From assembly GCF_000478585.1 (NCBI RefSeq), contig NZ_ARWI01000001.1, positions 620,001-684,000 of the forward strand: a DNA stretch of 64,000 nt, in the 5' to 3' direction. The notes under the pieces are model-generated. The model was not told where the DNA came from, ran no database searches, and saw only the letters and a program-made list of their open reading frames with translations. The stretch is from Thiomicrorhabdus sp. Kp2 (GTDB lineage: Bacteria > Pseudomonadota > Gammaproteobacteria > Thiomicrospirales > Thiomicrospiraceae). How positions within the stretch are numbered: position 1 is the stretch's first letter; each line of letters starts with the position of its first letter. Of this stretch, positions 54,715 through 64,000 are shown in pieces. Made by a program: the position numbers and the translations under genes.

Positions 54715-55424
54715 GAATTTAAGTCCATTTTTGCGAGTACTTGATACATAAGCTCGGCTCTAATCCAATCGTCTTGAGTATCTAAATCCTGAACTAAATA
54801 TCTTGGGAGCACATAAGGAGTTGCTGAATCTGAAAAAAAGAGTTTTTCCTGTTTAAACGCTTCAGGTTCCCCCCAATAGAATTGACCCGCATCGTGATAC
54901 GCTTCTTCTAAATCTTGAGAGCGTACATTGAAGTTTTCTGGATAAAACATTTCAATACGGTTGCTCTCGTTAATCTTAACCGCTCTTTGAATCGGCGAGG
55001 CAAAAGGGGTCACGGTAAAACAGTAATCGGCGTGACTCTTTTTCAACTGTTTATACGATTCTTGCAAATTACAGGCTTGAACAAAAGGAGCGGTGGCATA
55101 GAGCGCGCAGACAGAGTCGAATTTATCCCCACGCTCTTCAAGCCACTCTATCGCATGTTTAATAACAGGAATCGTTCCAGCAAAATCATTGGCTAACTCT
55201 TCGGGTCTTATAAAGGGCACTTGGGCGCCAAAGCTTTTAGCAATTTCAGCGATTTCTGCGTCATCTGTTGAAACAATGACTTTATCAAAACAACCGCTCT
55301 TCAGCGCCGCCTCGATGGAATAGCCAATGATTGGCTTACCTAAAAAATGCTTAATATTCTTGCGGGGGATGCGTTTACTACCACCTCTTGCGGGAATGAC
55401 ACAGAGATTCATCTTGCTGCTCAT
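54699..55424 (-). CDS. pseF: CMP-pseudaminate cytidylyltransferase PseF
   Basis: PseF activates pseudaminate with CTP. The 241-residue product has the nucleotide motif VIPARGGSKRIPRKNIKHF near residue 10 and the GKPIIGYSIEAAL helix. Length is standard. An ATG four codons on is an alternative start, but ATGA overlap with the pseC stop supports the first one. Confidence 0.94.
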   Translation of the reverse strand: MSSKMNLCVIPARGGSKRIPRKNIKHFLGKPIIGYSIEAALKSGCFDKVIVSTDDAEIAEIAKSFGAQVPFIRPEELANDFAGTIPVIKHAIEWLEERGDKFDSVCALYATAPFVQACNLQESYKQLKKSHADYCFTVTPFASPIQRAVKINESNRIEMFYPENFNVRSQDLEEAYHDAGQFYWGEPEAFKQEKLFFSDSATPYVLPRYLVQDLDTQDDWIRAELMYQVLAKMDLNSCMLS

Positions 55425-56581
55425 ATTAAATCTCGTTCCAATATTTTAACCACTTTATCTTGTTCTTGTTCAGTCATGGCGTGAAAAACAGGAATACTAA
55501 TGACTTGCTGATAATAAGCTTCAGCCATAGGAAAATCCCCCTCTGCAAACCCCATTTGTTGATAAAAGGGTTGGGTGTGTATCGGAATATAATGAATATT
55601 CACACCAATACCATGCTCACGAAGCGCTTTAAAAACCTGAGCTCTGGTTTTAAAAATCAGGTTGGTTTGAATGAGTATCGGGTATAGGTGAAAGGATGAA
55701 TCAGTGTCGGCATGCTGAAAAGGTAAAACCAAAGGCAGGTTATGCAACAATTCATCATACCGTTTGGCAAACGCTTGACGAATGCAGACAAATTCATCGA
55801 CACGTTGCATTTGACTAATCCCTAATGCCGCTTGCATTTCAGTCATGCGATAGTTAAAACCTAAATCAACTTGCTGGTAATACCATTCACCCTCCAATGC
55901 CTTTGTCATCAGATGAGGCTCACGCGTCACACCATGACTTCTTAGCAGTTGCATTTTTTCTGCCAGGCCTGGTTGATTTGTGGTGGCAACACCGCCTTCA
56001 CCCGTGGTGACAATCTTAACGGGATGAAAGCTAAACACCGTAATATCCGAATATTGGCAACCACCAATGGGTTTACCTAAATATTTACCGCCAATGGCAT
56101 GAGAGGCGTCTTCAATAATCTTAAAACCGTATTCTAGGCTGAGTTCATAAATACGTTTCATCTCGCAAGACTGGCCTGCAAAATGCACGGGAATCACAAT
56201 TTTAGGTAATTGATTAGTCTGCTTGGCTTGCTTGAGCTTCTCTTCTAAGTGATTGGCACACATGTTGTAAGTGTGTGGATTGATATCCACAAAATTCACT
56301 TTGGCGCCACAATATAACCCGCAGTTTGCTGAAGCAACAAATGAGTTTGGGCTGGTCCAAAGCCAGTCGCCCTCTCCTAGCCCTAAAGCCAAACAAGCAA
56401 TATGCAAGGCGGAGGTTGCACTGTTAACCGCAACCCCATAGTTAGCCCCACAATAGTTGGCAACGGTTTTTTCAAACAAGGGTACTTGCGGGCCTTGGGT
56501 TAAATAGTCTGACTTTAAAACCTCTACGACCGCATCAATATCGGTTTGTGAAATATCTTGCTTACCATAAGGAATCATCAA
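55421..56581 (-). CDS. pseC: UDP-4-amino-4,6-dideoxy-altrose transaminase PseC
   Basis: PseC is a PLP enzyme that transaminates the PseB product. The 386-residue DegT/DnrJ protein has SATSALHIACLALG, the PLP-contact Asp in IEDASHAIGG and the catalytic Lys in VFSFHPVKIVTTGEGG (near 186). Q-P-G-L-A near residue 205 is encoded by a degenerate palindrome copy. It lies 8 bp after pseB and overlaps pseF by 4 bp. Confidence 0.95.
   Translation of the reverse strand: MMIPYGKQDISQTDIDAVVEVLKSDYLTQGPQVPLFEKTVANYCGANYGVAVNSATSALHIACLALGLGEGDWLWTSPNSFVASANCGLYCGAKVNFVDINPHTYNMCANHLEEKLKQAKQTNQLPKIVIPVHFAGQSCEMKRIYELSLEYGFKIIEDASHAIGGKYLGKPIGGCQYSDITVFSFHPVKIVTTGEGGVATTNQPGLAEKMQLLRSHGVTREPHLMTKALEGEWYYQQVDLGFNYRMTEMQAALGISQMQRVDEFVCIRQAFAKRYDELLHNLPLVLPFQHADTDSSFHLYPILIQTNLIFKTRAQVFKALREHGIGVNIHYIPIHTQPFYQQMGFAEGDFPMAEAYYQQVISIPVFHAMTEQEQDKVVKILERDLI
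55960..55975. repeat. Degenerate dispersed palindrome in pseC
   Basis: GCCAGGCCTGGT core; encodes QPGLAE. Confidence 0.7.
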
Positions 56582-56589
56582 CCCAAAGC

Positions 56590-57600
<1,011 letters not shown>

Positions 57601-57619
57601 TTAAGCCATTACGGCGATA

Positions 57620-58915
57620 CTAAGCAGCTAGATTAAGCAGTTCTTTATATCGATGTTTAGCCTGCGTCACTTTTTCTATGTATTTTTTTGTTTCATCCGA
57701 CTGATGACTGTATCTTAAGGTACGATATACCTGGCGCGGGTGCAACTGATTAATCCTTTTAATCGCTTTTTCAGGTGTATTGCCAAACAATTTTAACACC
57801 GTTGATAATCCACCGTTATAAGAGGAAATAGCAACCAATTCTTTGTTTTCTGAATTGCGTATCCCCTTTAAATAAAGGTTATTCAGTAACCCTATATAAG
57901 CCGTACCGACTCTAATATTCTCTTTAGGATTAAACAGTTCCGATTGCGTTGGTTGCCCAACCCGCTGATCAATCAGTTTATAGACATCTCTTCCTGCTGC
58001 ATTGGCTTTAACTTGCATTAAGCCTAAGGCGTTGGATTGACTCACGGCTCGTGGATTAAAAGCACTCTCGACATGCATAATCGCAAAAATAAGCTCTGCA
58101 GATACTTTATATTTTTTAGCATACTCATTTACCCAGGCCTGGTAACTCTTGATTGAATTTGGAATTTGAAGCTCTGTCAAAGGAATCGTTACAACGGTAA
58201 ATACTCCCTGCTCATCTTCTACCTTTTGGCGGTGATTAATTAACAAATATTCAGCATACCTAAACGCTTGCGCTGGGTAACGAATCGGTTTTTTATATTG
58301 ATTGAGTGCCTTCGCATATAAATAAGGCTTTAAACGGGTATCAATCGCAGATGATGAAACTAAATCATCGGCATCTAAATAGTTGGGTTGAACCAATAAT
58401 CGAGATAAAGCTTTTTGCATCTCTCTTTCAGAGTAGTCCGCCGTAAACTCCACCACAACTTCATTGTCTAACTCAACCACGAGGGGGGCGCTTTTATCCG
58501 TTGATTCGATAGCACTTGCGGGCTTACTTATTAAGGTATCAGATGCAAACAACTCATTTTTATTCCCTGTCTGATTTTCATACGGAGTTGAATATGAACG
58601 GTAGTCCAGCCCTGTCTCAGCATCAGCAGCTTTGAACTCTATGGGTGTTGATTTTTTGGCGCTCTCGGCAAGCTCATTATCCAAAATATCTTTTTCGGAG
58701 ATTAAACTAGACCGAGAAGGAAGGTAGTTTTCGGACACAATCGAGCGAAGTCCAATAGCCCCATAAACATGTGTAACCTCTTGTTTATTAGAACCTTTTA
58801 AGGCAGCTGAATTTAAAGTCATCCAATTTTGAAACGACGCCACATAGCTGGCACTCAGCAATATCAGTGCAAACATAAATACGGTTATCGTCATTGTCAT
58901 CATTTGTTTATTCAC
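57620..58915 (-). CDS. MltC-like lytic murein transglycosylase
   Basis: This enzyme cleaves glycan strands of peptidoglycan without hydrolysis. The 431-residue product has an N-terminal membrane anchor (MMTMTITVFMFALILLSASY, about 5-25; no lipobox Cys seen), a DUF3393-like N-terminal domain (about 140-250) and a C-terminal SLT domain with the catalytic Glu in IFAIMHVESAFNPRAVS, then ALGLMQVKANAAGRD and ISSYNGGLSTVLKLF. MltC is usually a lipoprotein of about 360; this one has an extra 100-residue linker. It starts with GTG, and the ribosome site is the arm of a hairpin (next entry). Its place beside flgL and flgJ suggests a flagellar role. Confidence 0.82.
   Translation of the reverse strand: MNKQMMTMTITVFMFALILLSASYVASFQNWMTLNSAALKGSNKQEVTHVYGAIGLRSIVSENYLPSRSSLISEKDILDNELAESAKKSTPIEFKAADAETGLDYRSYSTPYENQTGNKNELFASDTLISKPASAIESTDKSAPLVVELDNEVVVEFTADYSEREMQKALSRLLVQPNYLDADDLVSSSAIDTRLKPYLYAKALNQYKKPIRYPAQAFRYAEYLLINHRQKVEDEQGVFTVVTIPLTELQIPNSIKSYQAWVNEYAKKYKVSAELIFAIMHVESAFNPRAVSQSNALGLMQVKANAAGRDVYKLIDQRVGQPTQSELFNPKENIRVGTAYIGLLNNLYLKGIRNSENKELVAISSYNGGLSTVLKLFGNTPEKAIKRINQLHPRQVYRTLRYSHQSDETKKYIEKVTQAKHRYKELLNLAA
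58130..58145. repeat. Dispersed palindrome copy in the transglycosylase gene
   Basis: TACCCAGGCCTGGTAA; encodes YQAWVN. Confidence 0.75.
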
Positions 58916-58941
58916 AAAAAAACCTCCATATAGGAGGCTTT
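58913..58941 (-). promoter_or_regulatory. Terminator-like hairpin overlapping the ribosome site of the transglycosylase
   Basis: Minus strand: CCTCC-TATAT-GGAGG stem, then TTTTTTT, then the GTG start. The GGAGG arm is the only Shine-Dalgarno-like sequence, 7 bases before the start. The same structure looks like an intrinsic terminator for flgL and would hide the ribosome site if transcription continued. Confidence 0.7.
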
Positions 58942-58979
58942 AGCAAAACAAAGACCAAGTTTACGTGAGATTATCGCCT

Positions 58980-60008
58980 TTACCTTAAATAATTAAATAA
59001 AGACATCTCTTGAACACGCGTAAACACTTGCTGTGCCATTTGTAACGCTGTTTGAGCTTGAGTTAAATCGGTTACCCCTTGAACGACATCCATATCTTCT
59101 AAGCCCATACGACGCTCTTCTAAAGCAATTTTAAATGTTTCACCAGAATCAAACTGTGATTCGATACGGTTTTGACGACCACCAATTTCTGCTCTCACTT
59201 GAGATAATGAATCAATCCCTGTTTTTAAATCCTCAGCAATACCTGCTGGCGGTTCATTACCTGCTAATAATGCATTTTTCAGCTCAACTAACACATTTAA
59301 AATATTCTCATCAGGTGTTCCTGTAAAGGTAGTGGTTGTCGTGATACCAAACACTTCATTACCATTATCAGAAACTCTTACTCGGCTAGGGTCGCCCTGA
59401 TCATCTGCCGTTAATTTATTATCTGAATCAAAACCAATTTGCACAAAACGCGCTCCATAATTAGCTTGTGAGTCCTCAACGGGTGTAACACCATCTGATT
59501 CAACCTGGCCTGCAGCATTCGCACTACCAATATAAGCATAGTAACCAGGGTTATTCACATCTTCAACAAACGCTTTTTCTGCAAACACGCTATTACCCGC
59601 AAACAATAATTCACCTTCAGAGTTTTTATAATTCATACTGCTATGAACTTGCTGAATCAACTGGTTTACTTCTTCACCTGCCGCTTTTCTATCTGCAGCC
59701 GAATAAGTACCGTTGAGCATTTGAATCGTTAATTCTCGAGCTCTTTGAAGTGAATCCACCGTATCTGCTATCGCGGTCTCTTCTTGAACTAGCTGTGCTT
59801 GGGCATATTCACCATTTTTAGCATATTGATCAATCGTGTTCATCGTTCTATTTAATGAGTGGATTTGATTCGATGCAACAGGGTCATCGCTCGGCGCATT
59901 CACTTTTTTACCCGTACTTAATTTTAACTGGGTATCCAATACATCTTGTTGATGTTTTTGAATGGCGTTATAGCCTTGACTATGAAACATACTGGTTGAA
60001 ATTCTCAT
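58980..60008 (-). CDS. flgL: Hook-filament junction protein FlgL (HAP3)
   Basis: FlgL joins hook to filament. The product is 342 residues from the ATG at 60008 (AGAGGAT upstream; a start seven codons earlier has none), with the flagellin-like N-terminus MRISTSMFHSQGYNAI and C-terminal LTQAQTALQMAQQVFTRV. The middle contains the flagellin-like ELTIQMLNGTYSAADR. It lies 4 bp after flgK. Confidence 0.95.
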   Translation of the reverse strand: MRISTSMFHSQGYNAIQKHQQDVLDTQLKLSTGKKVNAPSDDPVASNQIHSLNRTMNTIDQYAKNGEYAQAQLVQEETAIADTVDSLQRARELTIQMLNGTYSAADRKAAGEEVNQLIQQVHSSMNYKNSEGELLFAGNSVFAEKAFVEDVNNPGYYAYIGSANAAGQVESDGVTPVEDSQANYGARFVQIGFDSDNKLTADDQGDPSRVRVSDNGNEVFGITTTTTFTGTPDENILNVLVELKNALLAGNEPPAGIAEDLKTGIDSLSQVRAEIGGRQNRIESQFDSGETFKIALEERRMGLEDMDVVQGVTDLTQAQTALQMAQQVFTRVQEMSLFNYLR

Positions 60009-60012
60009 AATT

Positions 60013-61803
60013 TTATCCTCTGACCACACCTAATAGCGTTTGAAACAATGATTGTGATGTAGAAATAATTTGTGCTGCCGCTTCATAAGCTTGCTGATAT
60101 TTTATAAGGTTAGCCGCTTCTTCATCTAAGCTCACGCCTGAGATTGAATCTCTTTGTTGAACAAGTTGCGTAAAAACATTATTTTGTGCTGTCTGCTGTA
60201 TTTCAGAACTTCTTACATACATTCCCACATTGGTTGCCATTTTAGAATAACCACCTAATAAGGTTTCTGAAGCTTGACCACTCTCATCCGAAAACAAAAT
60301 TTTTGCCGATTGTAAGCTCGCCATATTGGCAATATTGACATTATCACCCTCTGCAGCGGGTGTTGGATTGGTATCTGCAGGATCTGGAGATTGTCCGCGT
60401 GTAGCAAGTGAATCTTCATCTTTAAGAGCCACTGCAAAGTTTTGTAAAATCTCTTGATGCGGTTTTACTAAAAAGCTATCACCCGCTACATTGGTATTGG
60501 CACTTAAATCAAATAATAACCCATCTAATTGATAGGTATTAGGCGCCGCTCCAGCCGTAGGCGTGAGTTCTTCTTGGGTATGTTTATCATAGAATTTGTA
60601 GCCAGCACCATCGGCTTTAATTTCATATTCACGGGAGGTGAACTGACCAATTTGAGACATAGCATTGTCTAAATAAGTTTGCTTTTGTGCATAAGTCCCA
60701 GCTTCTGGCAAAGTATAAGGTGGTTCAGACACACCTTGATTAGGGTTAAAGCTAACCATAATATCACTGCCGTCTTGAGCGTTGCTCTTGGCCGCTAAAA
60801 CGCCGTCAATATTTAACGGTTCAAATAGGTTTCCGCCTGGCTGGTCATTTGAATCGTAGCCTTGATAATGTTGCCAGTTCATTGAGGCAACCATACCGTT
60901 TAAGGTTACACCCAAGTCATTTTGCGCTTGATCAAGCATATTGGTTCTAAAGTCCAAGACACCGCCCAATTCACCGCCTTTAATACGGTCACTTACCACT
61001 TGGGTTGTGCCATTAATGGTCATGTAGAGCTCAACTCGACCTTCATTTTGGTAAGGGCTTAAATCCGCTTTCAGTGGCACAATTTTATTGTCTGCTAATA
61101 ATGGTAAACGACCATCACTTAAAAAAACCTCAACCTGACCACCCTCGGTTTCTGAAGATTTAATGTCAATATATTGGCTAAGTTCCATAACCGCTTGATC
61201 ACGCTGATCAAGTAAGTCATTGGGTAGCTGCTGTGAATTATTTAAAGAATTTGCTACTTGAACATTAATCTTTTGAATGGTTTCTAAACGCTCATTAATT
61301 TCAGTCGTTAAACCTGTTATTTGATTGTTCACCTGGTCTTGCGTATCGTTAAGAACCGAAGTTAAGTTTTGAATATGACTACTTAAACTACCTGCATCAT
61401 CTAATACCAATTGACGACTGGTTGAAGAAGTGGGATTACTGGCTAAATTCTGCAGTGAATCAAAAAAACCTTGCATAAATTCTTGCACACCACTGTCATT
61501 TCCAGAAATGACCCCCTCAACCTGAGTCGACAAACTTAACTGTGTGTCATAACGATTCAATATTGCATGACTATTAATTAATTGTGACTGTATGTATTCC
61601 GCATTAATACGTTCAACTGAATCGACTTGCGCGCCCCCACCCATAAATGACGGACCCACAATATTAGGCGAGTTACTTAAAATTTCAGCACGCTGGCGAC
61701 TGTACCCTTCAGTACTCACATTGGCCACATTATGACTCGTTACATCCAATGCATTTTTAAAGGCCATGGTTGCTGATGAACCTATCGTTAACATATCAGC
61801 CAT
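60013..61803 (-). CDS. flgK: Hook-filament junction protein FlgK (HAP1)
   Basis: FlgK is the first junction protein above the hook. The 596-residue product has the rod/hook N-terminal motif ALDVTSHNVANVSTEGYSRQ and the C-terminal SGVSLDEEAANLIKYQQAYEAAAQII, both diagnostic. Length is within the family range. It lies 45 bp after flgJ; a 7-bp hairpin (TATTCTG-GT-CAGAATA, 61814-61829) lies just before its AGGAG ribosome site. Confidence 0.97.
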   Translation of the reverse strand: MADMLTIGSSATMAFKNALDVTSHNVANVSTEGYSRQRAEILSNSPNIVGPSFMGGGAQVDSVERINAEYIQSQLINSHAILNRYDTQLSLSTQVEGVISGNDSGVQEFMQGFFDSLQNLASNPTSSTSRQLVLDDAGSLSSHIQNLTSVLNDTQDQVNNQITGLTTEINERLETIQKINVQVANSLNNSQQLPNDLLDQRDQAVMELSQYIDIKSSETEGGQVEVFLSDGRLPLLADNKIVPLKADLSPYQNEGRVELYMTINGTTQVVSDRIKGGELGGVLDFRTNMLDQAQNDLGVTLNGMVASMNWQHYQGYDSNDQPGGNLFEPLNIDGVLAAKSNAQDGSDIMVSFNPNQGVSEPPYTLPEAGTYAQKQTYLDNAMSQIGQFTSREYEIKADGAGYKFYDKHTQEELTPTAGAAPNTYQLDGLLFDLSANTNVAGDSFLVKPHQEILQNFAVALKDEDSLATRGQSPDPADTNPTPAAEGDNVNIANMASLQSAKILFSDESGQASETLLGGYSKMATNVGMYVRSSEIQQTAQNNVFTQLVQQRDSISGVSLDEEAANLIKYQQAYEAAAQIISTSQSLFQTLLGVVRG

Positions 61804-61848
61804 AACGCGCTCCTATTCTGGTCAGAATATTTTTGAAAAAAATTTCAA

Positions 61849-62313
61849 TTAGTTAATATTTCTTAATTTTAAAACGGCTTCTGTAGAGTTTGGTACATTC
61901 AAGTTATCCAAAGCTATTTCTTGCTTATTATGCTCTACCTCTGACTCCTGCGATGTTGTTTTGGTAGTTGCAGGTATACTAGGTAAAAGTTGTTCTACTA
62001 TTTTATCGGCAAAACCTAGAGTTCCTTTAGCCGCTAAATCTTGAGATAACTGTTTATCATGCCAATCTTTATAAAAATCACCTTGATTTCCATCTAACCA
62101 ACCATCATCAAAACTGACTTTTCTGGCCTCTTTGAAAACCTGTTGGACAAATATCGCTTCAAATTGTTCAGCCACAGGCTTGAGTGCTGAACGTTGATCT
62201 TCACGAGCTTGTTGTTTTAACGTTTCTAACCCTTGAATATTGACATAATTTTGATGGGCTTGCGGTGTATCAGTATTTTTTGAAAACGCTAAGGGATTAT
62301 TATTGATTTCCAT
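61849..62313 (-). CDS. flgJ: Rod-capping protein FlgJ, single-domain (no muramidase)
   Basis: FlgJ caps the growing rod. The 154-residue product has only the N-terminal rod-binding domain (VAEQFEAIFVQQVFKEARK, FYKDWHDKQLSQDLAAKGTLGFA). The beta-N-acetylglucosaminidase domain of about 150 residues found in two-domain FlgJ of enterics is missing; a short polar tail follows. It is not a truncation by frameshift, since the flgK ribosome site follows directly. The transglycosylase at 57620-58915 may supply the missing wall-cleaving activity. Confidence 0.93.
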   Translation of the reverse strand: MEINNNPLAFSKNTDTPQAHQNYVNIQGLETLKQQAREDQRSALKPVAEQFEAIFVQQVFKEARKVSFDDGWLDGNQGDFYKDWHDKQLSQDLAAKGTLGFADKIVEQLLPSIPATTKTTSQESEVEHNKQEIALDNLNVPNSTEAVLKLRNIN

Positions 62314-62332
62314 TCATTTTACTCCTAGATGA

Positions 62333-63433
62333 CTAAATAATCATCAAATCCGCTTTTAAGGCACCCGACTGTTTTAATGCTTCTAAAATAGCCACCAAAT
62401 CACCAGGAGCTGCACCTACCTTATTTACCGCTTGAACAATATCATTTAAAGATACGCCCTCTGGAAATTTAAACATTCTACCCGTACCATTTTGCTCAAC
62501 ACCCACTACTGTGTTTGGCGTTACAGCTGTATTGCCACCCGCAAACGGGTTTGGTTGTGAAACTTCAGCCGATTCAGAAATTTTGACAGTCAGCCCACCA
62601 TGCGTCACTGCCGCAGGACTCACTCTAACGTTTTGTCCAATGACTACGGTACCCGTTCTCGAGTTCACAATAATTTTGGCAGCACTTTGACCTGGTGTGA
62701 CTTCAATATTTTCTAAAATTGATAAAAACGCAACACGTTGATTAGGTAAGCGCGGCGCCATCACTTCGACCGATTCACCATCTAGTGCACTGGCCGTGCC
62801 TGCTCCTAACTGCTCATTGATTGCATTAACTAAATTAGAGGCGGTTGTAAAGTCAGCATCTTTTAGGTTTAAAGTAATCGTATTCCCTAATTCAAACCCT
62901 GTATTTACCGTTCTTTCAACCATAGCACCATCAGGAATTCGCCCAACACTTGGGACATTAATGGTAATTCTTGAACCATCTGCACCACTCGCATCTAGGC
63001 CCCCTACAACTAAGTTCCCCTGGCCTAAAGCGTAAACATTTCCGTCAACCCCTTTTAACGGAGTCAACAGCAAAGTACCGCCACGTAAGCTTTTAGCGTT
63101 ACCTAGTGATGAAACAGTAATATCAATCTTTTGACCGGATTTAGCAAAGGCAGGTAATTCAGCGTGAACTGCCACTGCAGCGATGTTTTTAGAGTTGGTT
63201 TTAACACCTGCTGGCACTTTAATACCGAACTTATTTAACATACTCAGTAAACTCTGCTCGGCAAACGGGGTTTTATCGCCAGAGCCATTTAAGCCAACCA
63301 CCAGACCATAGCCAACGAGTTGGTTAGAACGAACGCCTCCGACATTAGCAATATCCTTGACTCTTTCTGCATAACTGTAACTGCTCCAAGAGAGAAGCAA
63401 TGTCAAAAAGATGACTATTTGTTTGCTGTACAT
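62333..63433 (-). CDS. flgI: Flagellar P-ring protein FlgI
   Basis: FlgI builds the periplasmic P ring. The 366-residue product has a signal peptide ([17 protein letters not shown], cleavage about 22), then [20 protein letters not shown], which is the family hallmark, and a C-terminal [24 protein letters not shown]. It lies 19 bp before flgJ and has a sigma-54-type promoter. Confidence 0.97.
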   Translation of the reverse strand: MYSKQIVIFLTLLLSWSSYSYAERVKDIANVGGVRSNQLVGYGLVVGLNGSGDKTPFAEQSLLSMLNKFGIKVPAGVKTNSKNIAAVAVHAELPAFAKSGQKIDITVSSLGNAKSLRGGTLLLTPLKGVDGNVYALGQGNLVVGGLDASGADGSRITINVPSVGRIPDGAMVERTVNTGFELGNTITLNLKDADFTTASNLVNAINEQLGAGTASALDGESVEVMAPRLPNQRVAFLSILENIEVTPGQSAAKIIVNSRTGTVVIGQNVRVSPAAVTHGGLTVKISESAEVSQPNPFAGGNTAVTPNTVVGVEQNGTGRMFKFPEGVSLNDIVQAVNKVGAAPGDLVAILEALKQSGALKADLMII

Positions 63434-63540
63434 ATTATTTCCCCTACCTATGTAGTGTTTTATCTGGTTAAAACGGTTTTTTATATTTTTTTAAACCTCT
63501 GCTTCTAACGAGCAGATAGGTTTATCCTATGTGATTAAAA

Positions 63541-63555
63541 GCATAGGCTATGCCA
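63541..63555 (-). promoter_or_regulatory. Sigma-54 promoter for flgI-J-K-L
   Basis: On the minus strand TGGCAT-N5-ATGC with correct spacing, about 110 bp upstream of flgI; the site also contains a 6-bp inverted repeat. Confidence 0.65.
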
Positions 63556-63636
63556 AATAAATAAAAAAGTTAAAGCTTTTCGTAACTTGGCCGATAATAA
63601 GGCTTTTTAAAAAACACATAAAATGAAATCGAAAAG

Positions 63637-63652
63637 TTACCAGGCCTGGTAA
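63637..63652. repeat. Dispersed palindrome, perfect copy (intergenic)
   Basis: TTACCAGGCCTGGTAA in the flgI-flgH spacer. Confidence 0.9.
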
Positions 63653-63673
63653 ATCACAGAGAAGATTAAAAAA

Positions 63674-63720
63674 TGAAAAAACCGACCTGCAAAAAGGAGA
63701 TTTAAAAACAGGTCGGTAAA
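63674..63720 (-). terminator. Intrinsic terminator after flgH
   Basis: ACCGACCTG and CAGGTCGGT 9-bp arms around an A-rich loop, with a run of A bases at the left read as TTTTTT on the minus strand. Confidence 0.82.
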
Positions 63721-63727
63721 AACGGAA

Positions 63728-63747
63728 AAGCACATGTAAACGTGCTT
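63728..63747 (-). other. Small hairpin upstream of the flgH terminator
   Basis: AAGCAC-8 nt-GTGCTT inverted repeat between the flgH stop and the terminator; role unknown. Confidence 0.4.
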
Positions 63748-63828
63748 GTTTCAATACTGAAATGATTTAGCTCGCATTCTAACGTAGAGTTGAAAAAAAG
63801 CCAAATATTTACATATAGTTACTGACTT

Positions 63829-64000
63829 TTAAAGAGGCCAATATTTAGTCAACCACTGAGTACCAACACCTGCACGTGCTGAGTCGCCTGTCATTCCTAC
63901 ATCTTTGTAAACTAGGCGAACATCGGCTACTTTTTCAGAAGCGATCGTGTTATCTGGCTGAATATCTTCTGGACGAATAATACCTGCAAATTGCACAACC
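63829..64000 (-). CDS. flgH: Flagellar L-ring protein FlgH, C-terminal fragment (5' end beyond window)
   Basis: FlgH is the outer-membrane L-ring lipoprotein. I read about 57 codons on the minus strand: VVQFAGIIRPEDIQPDNTI, then SEKVADVRLVYKD and a C-terminus ending TQWLTKYWPL before TAA at 63829-63831. The RPEDI...DNT...DVRLVY pattern matches the FlgH C-terminus. The rest of the gene lies past base 64000. Confidence 0.93.
   Translation of the reverse strand, partial: VVQFAGIIRPEDIQPDNTIASEKVADVRLVYKDVGMTGDSARAGVGTQWLTKYWPL

Larger units (their letters stand above)
63434..63828. other. flgI-flgH intergenic region
   Basis: This 395-bp spacer has no coding gene. It holds, in order of decreasing coordinate, a small hairpin (63728-63747), a terminator (63674-63720), a perfect palindrome (63637-63652) and a sigma-54 promoter (63541-63555). 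flgH is therefore in the preceding unit, and flgI starts a new one. Confidence 0.7.

Noticed and set aside
63548-63754. 68-codon minus-strand frame in the flgI-flgH spacer
   Set aside because: It runs through a terminator, a palindrome and a sigma-54 site; composition is not coding-like.

Overview
The window is AT-rich (about 40% GC by eye) and reads as a chromosomal motility and chemotaxis region of a polarly flagellated gammaproteobacterium. The rarA-lolA-ftsK and trxB neighbourhood, FlhF/FlhG, an FlrABC/sigma-54 hierarchy and a pseudaminic acid cluster all fit. The overall style suggests a marine sulfur oxidiser of the Thiomicrospira/Thiomicrorhabdus/Hydrogenovibrio type, but that is inference from gene content only. 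No tRNA, rRNA, CRISPR array, insertion sequence or prophage gene was seen.

Layout. 1-4145 (minus): rarA (cut by the window edge), lolA, ftsK. 4362-7041: trxB, a secreted FKBP-type isomerase, a stand-alone NIF3 C-terminal-like protein and a small membrane protein. 7170-10670 (minus): a chemoreceptor, cheB, cheR. 10892-13750 (plus): a FliK-like gene, a cheW/receiver/STAS cassette and a FlhB C-terminal-like gene. 13934-17826 (minus): cheW, cheA, cheZ, cheY. 17868-38540 (minus, transcribed from high to low coordinates): fliE-F-G-H-I-J-K, a receptor without a sensor domain, motA-motB, fliL-M-N-O-P-Q-R, flhB-A-F-G and fliA. This is one almost unbroken run of about 20 kb. 38691-42364: flrC-flrB-flrA regulators. 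42453-48544: fliT-like, fliS, fliD, two flaG genes, two flagellins. 48766-57585: Maf flagellin glycosyltransferase and a pseudaminic acid pathway (methylase, pseI, a formyltransferase in place of pseH, pseG, pseF, pseC, pseB). 57620-64000: an MltC-like lytic transglycosylase, flgL, flgK, flgJ, flgI and the C-terminus of flgH.

Regulation can be read from the DNA. A near-consensus sigma-70 promoter lies before flrA. Eight sites with correct sigma-54 -24/-12 spacing lie before the receptor gene, cheR, cheW, cheA, fliK, fliE, fliD and flgI. A sigma-28 promoter lies before the upstream flagellin. This matches a hierarchy of sigma-70 to FlrA, then sigma-54/FlrBC, then FliA. Several intrinsic terminators separate the transcription units.

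The most striking unexplained signal is a dispersed 16-bp perfect palindrome, TTACCAGGCCTGGTAA, with 19 perfect or degenerate copies in genes (all three reading frames) and between genes. Other points of interest are three exact 120-bp-period repeats in cheA resembling the FliM CheY-docking peptide, a pathway that appears to formylate rather than acetylate pseudaminic acid, a muramidase-less FlgJ beside an MltC-like enzyme whose ribosome site is the arm of a terminator hairpin, a receptor embedded in the fli operon, and an FlrA lacking its N-terminal domain.
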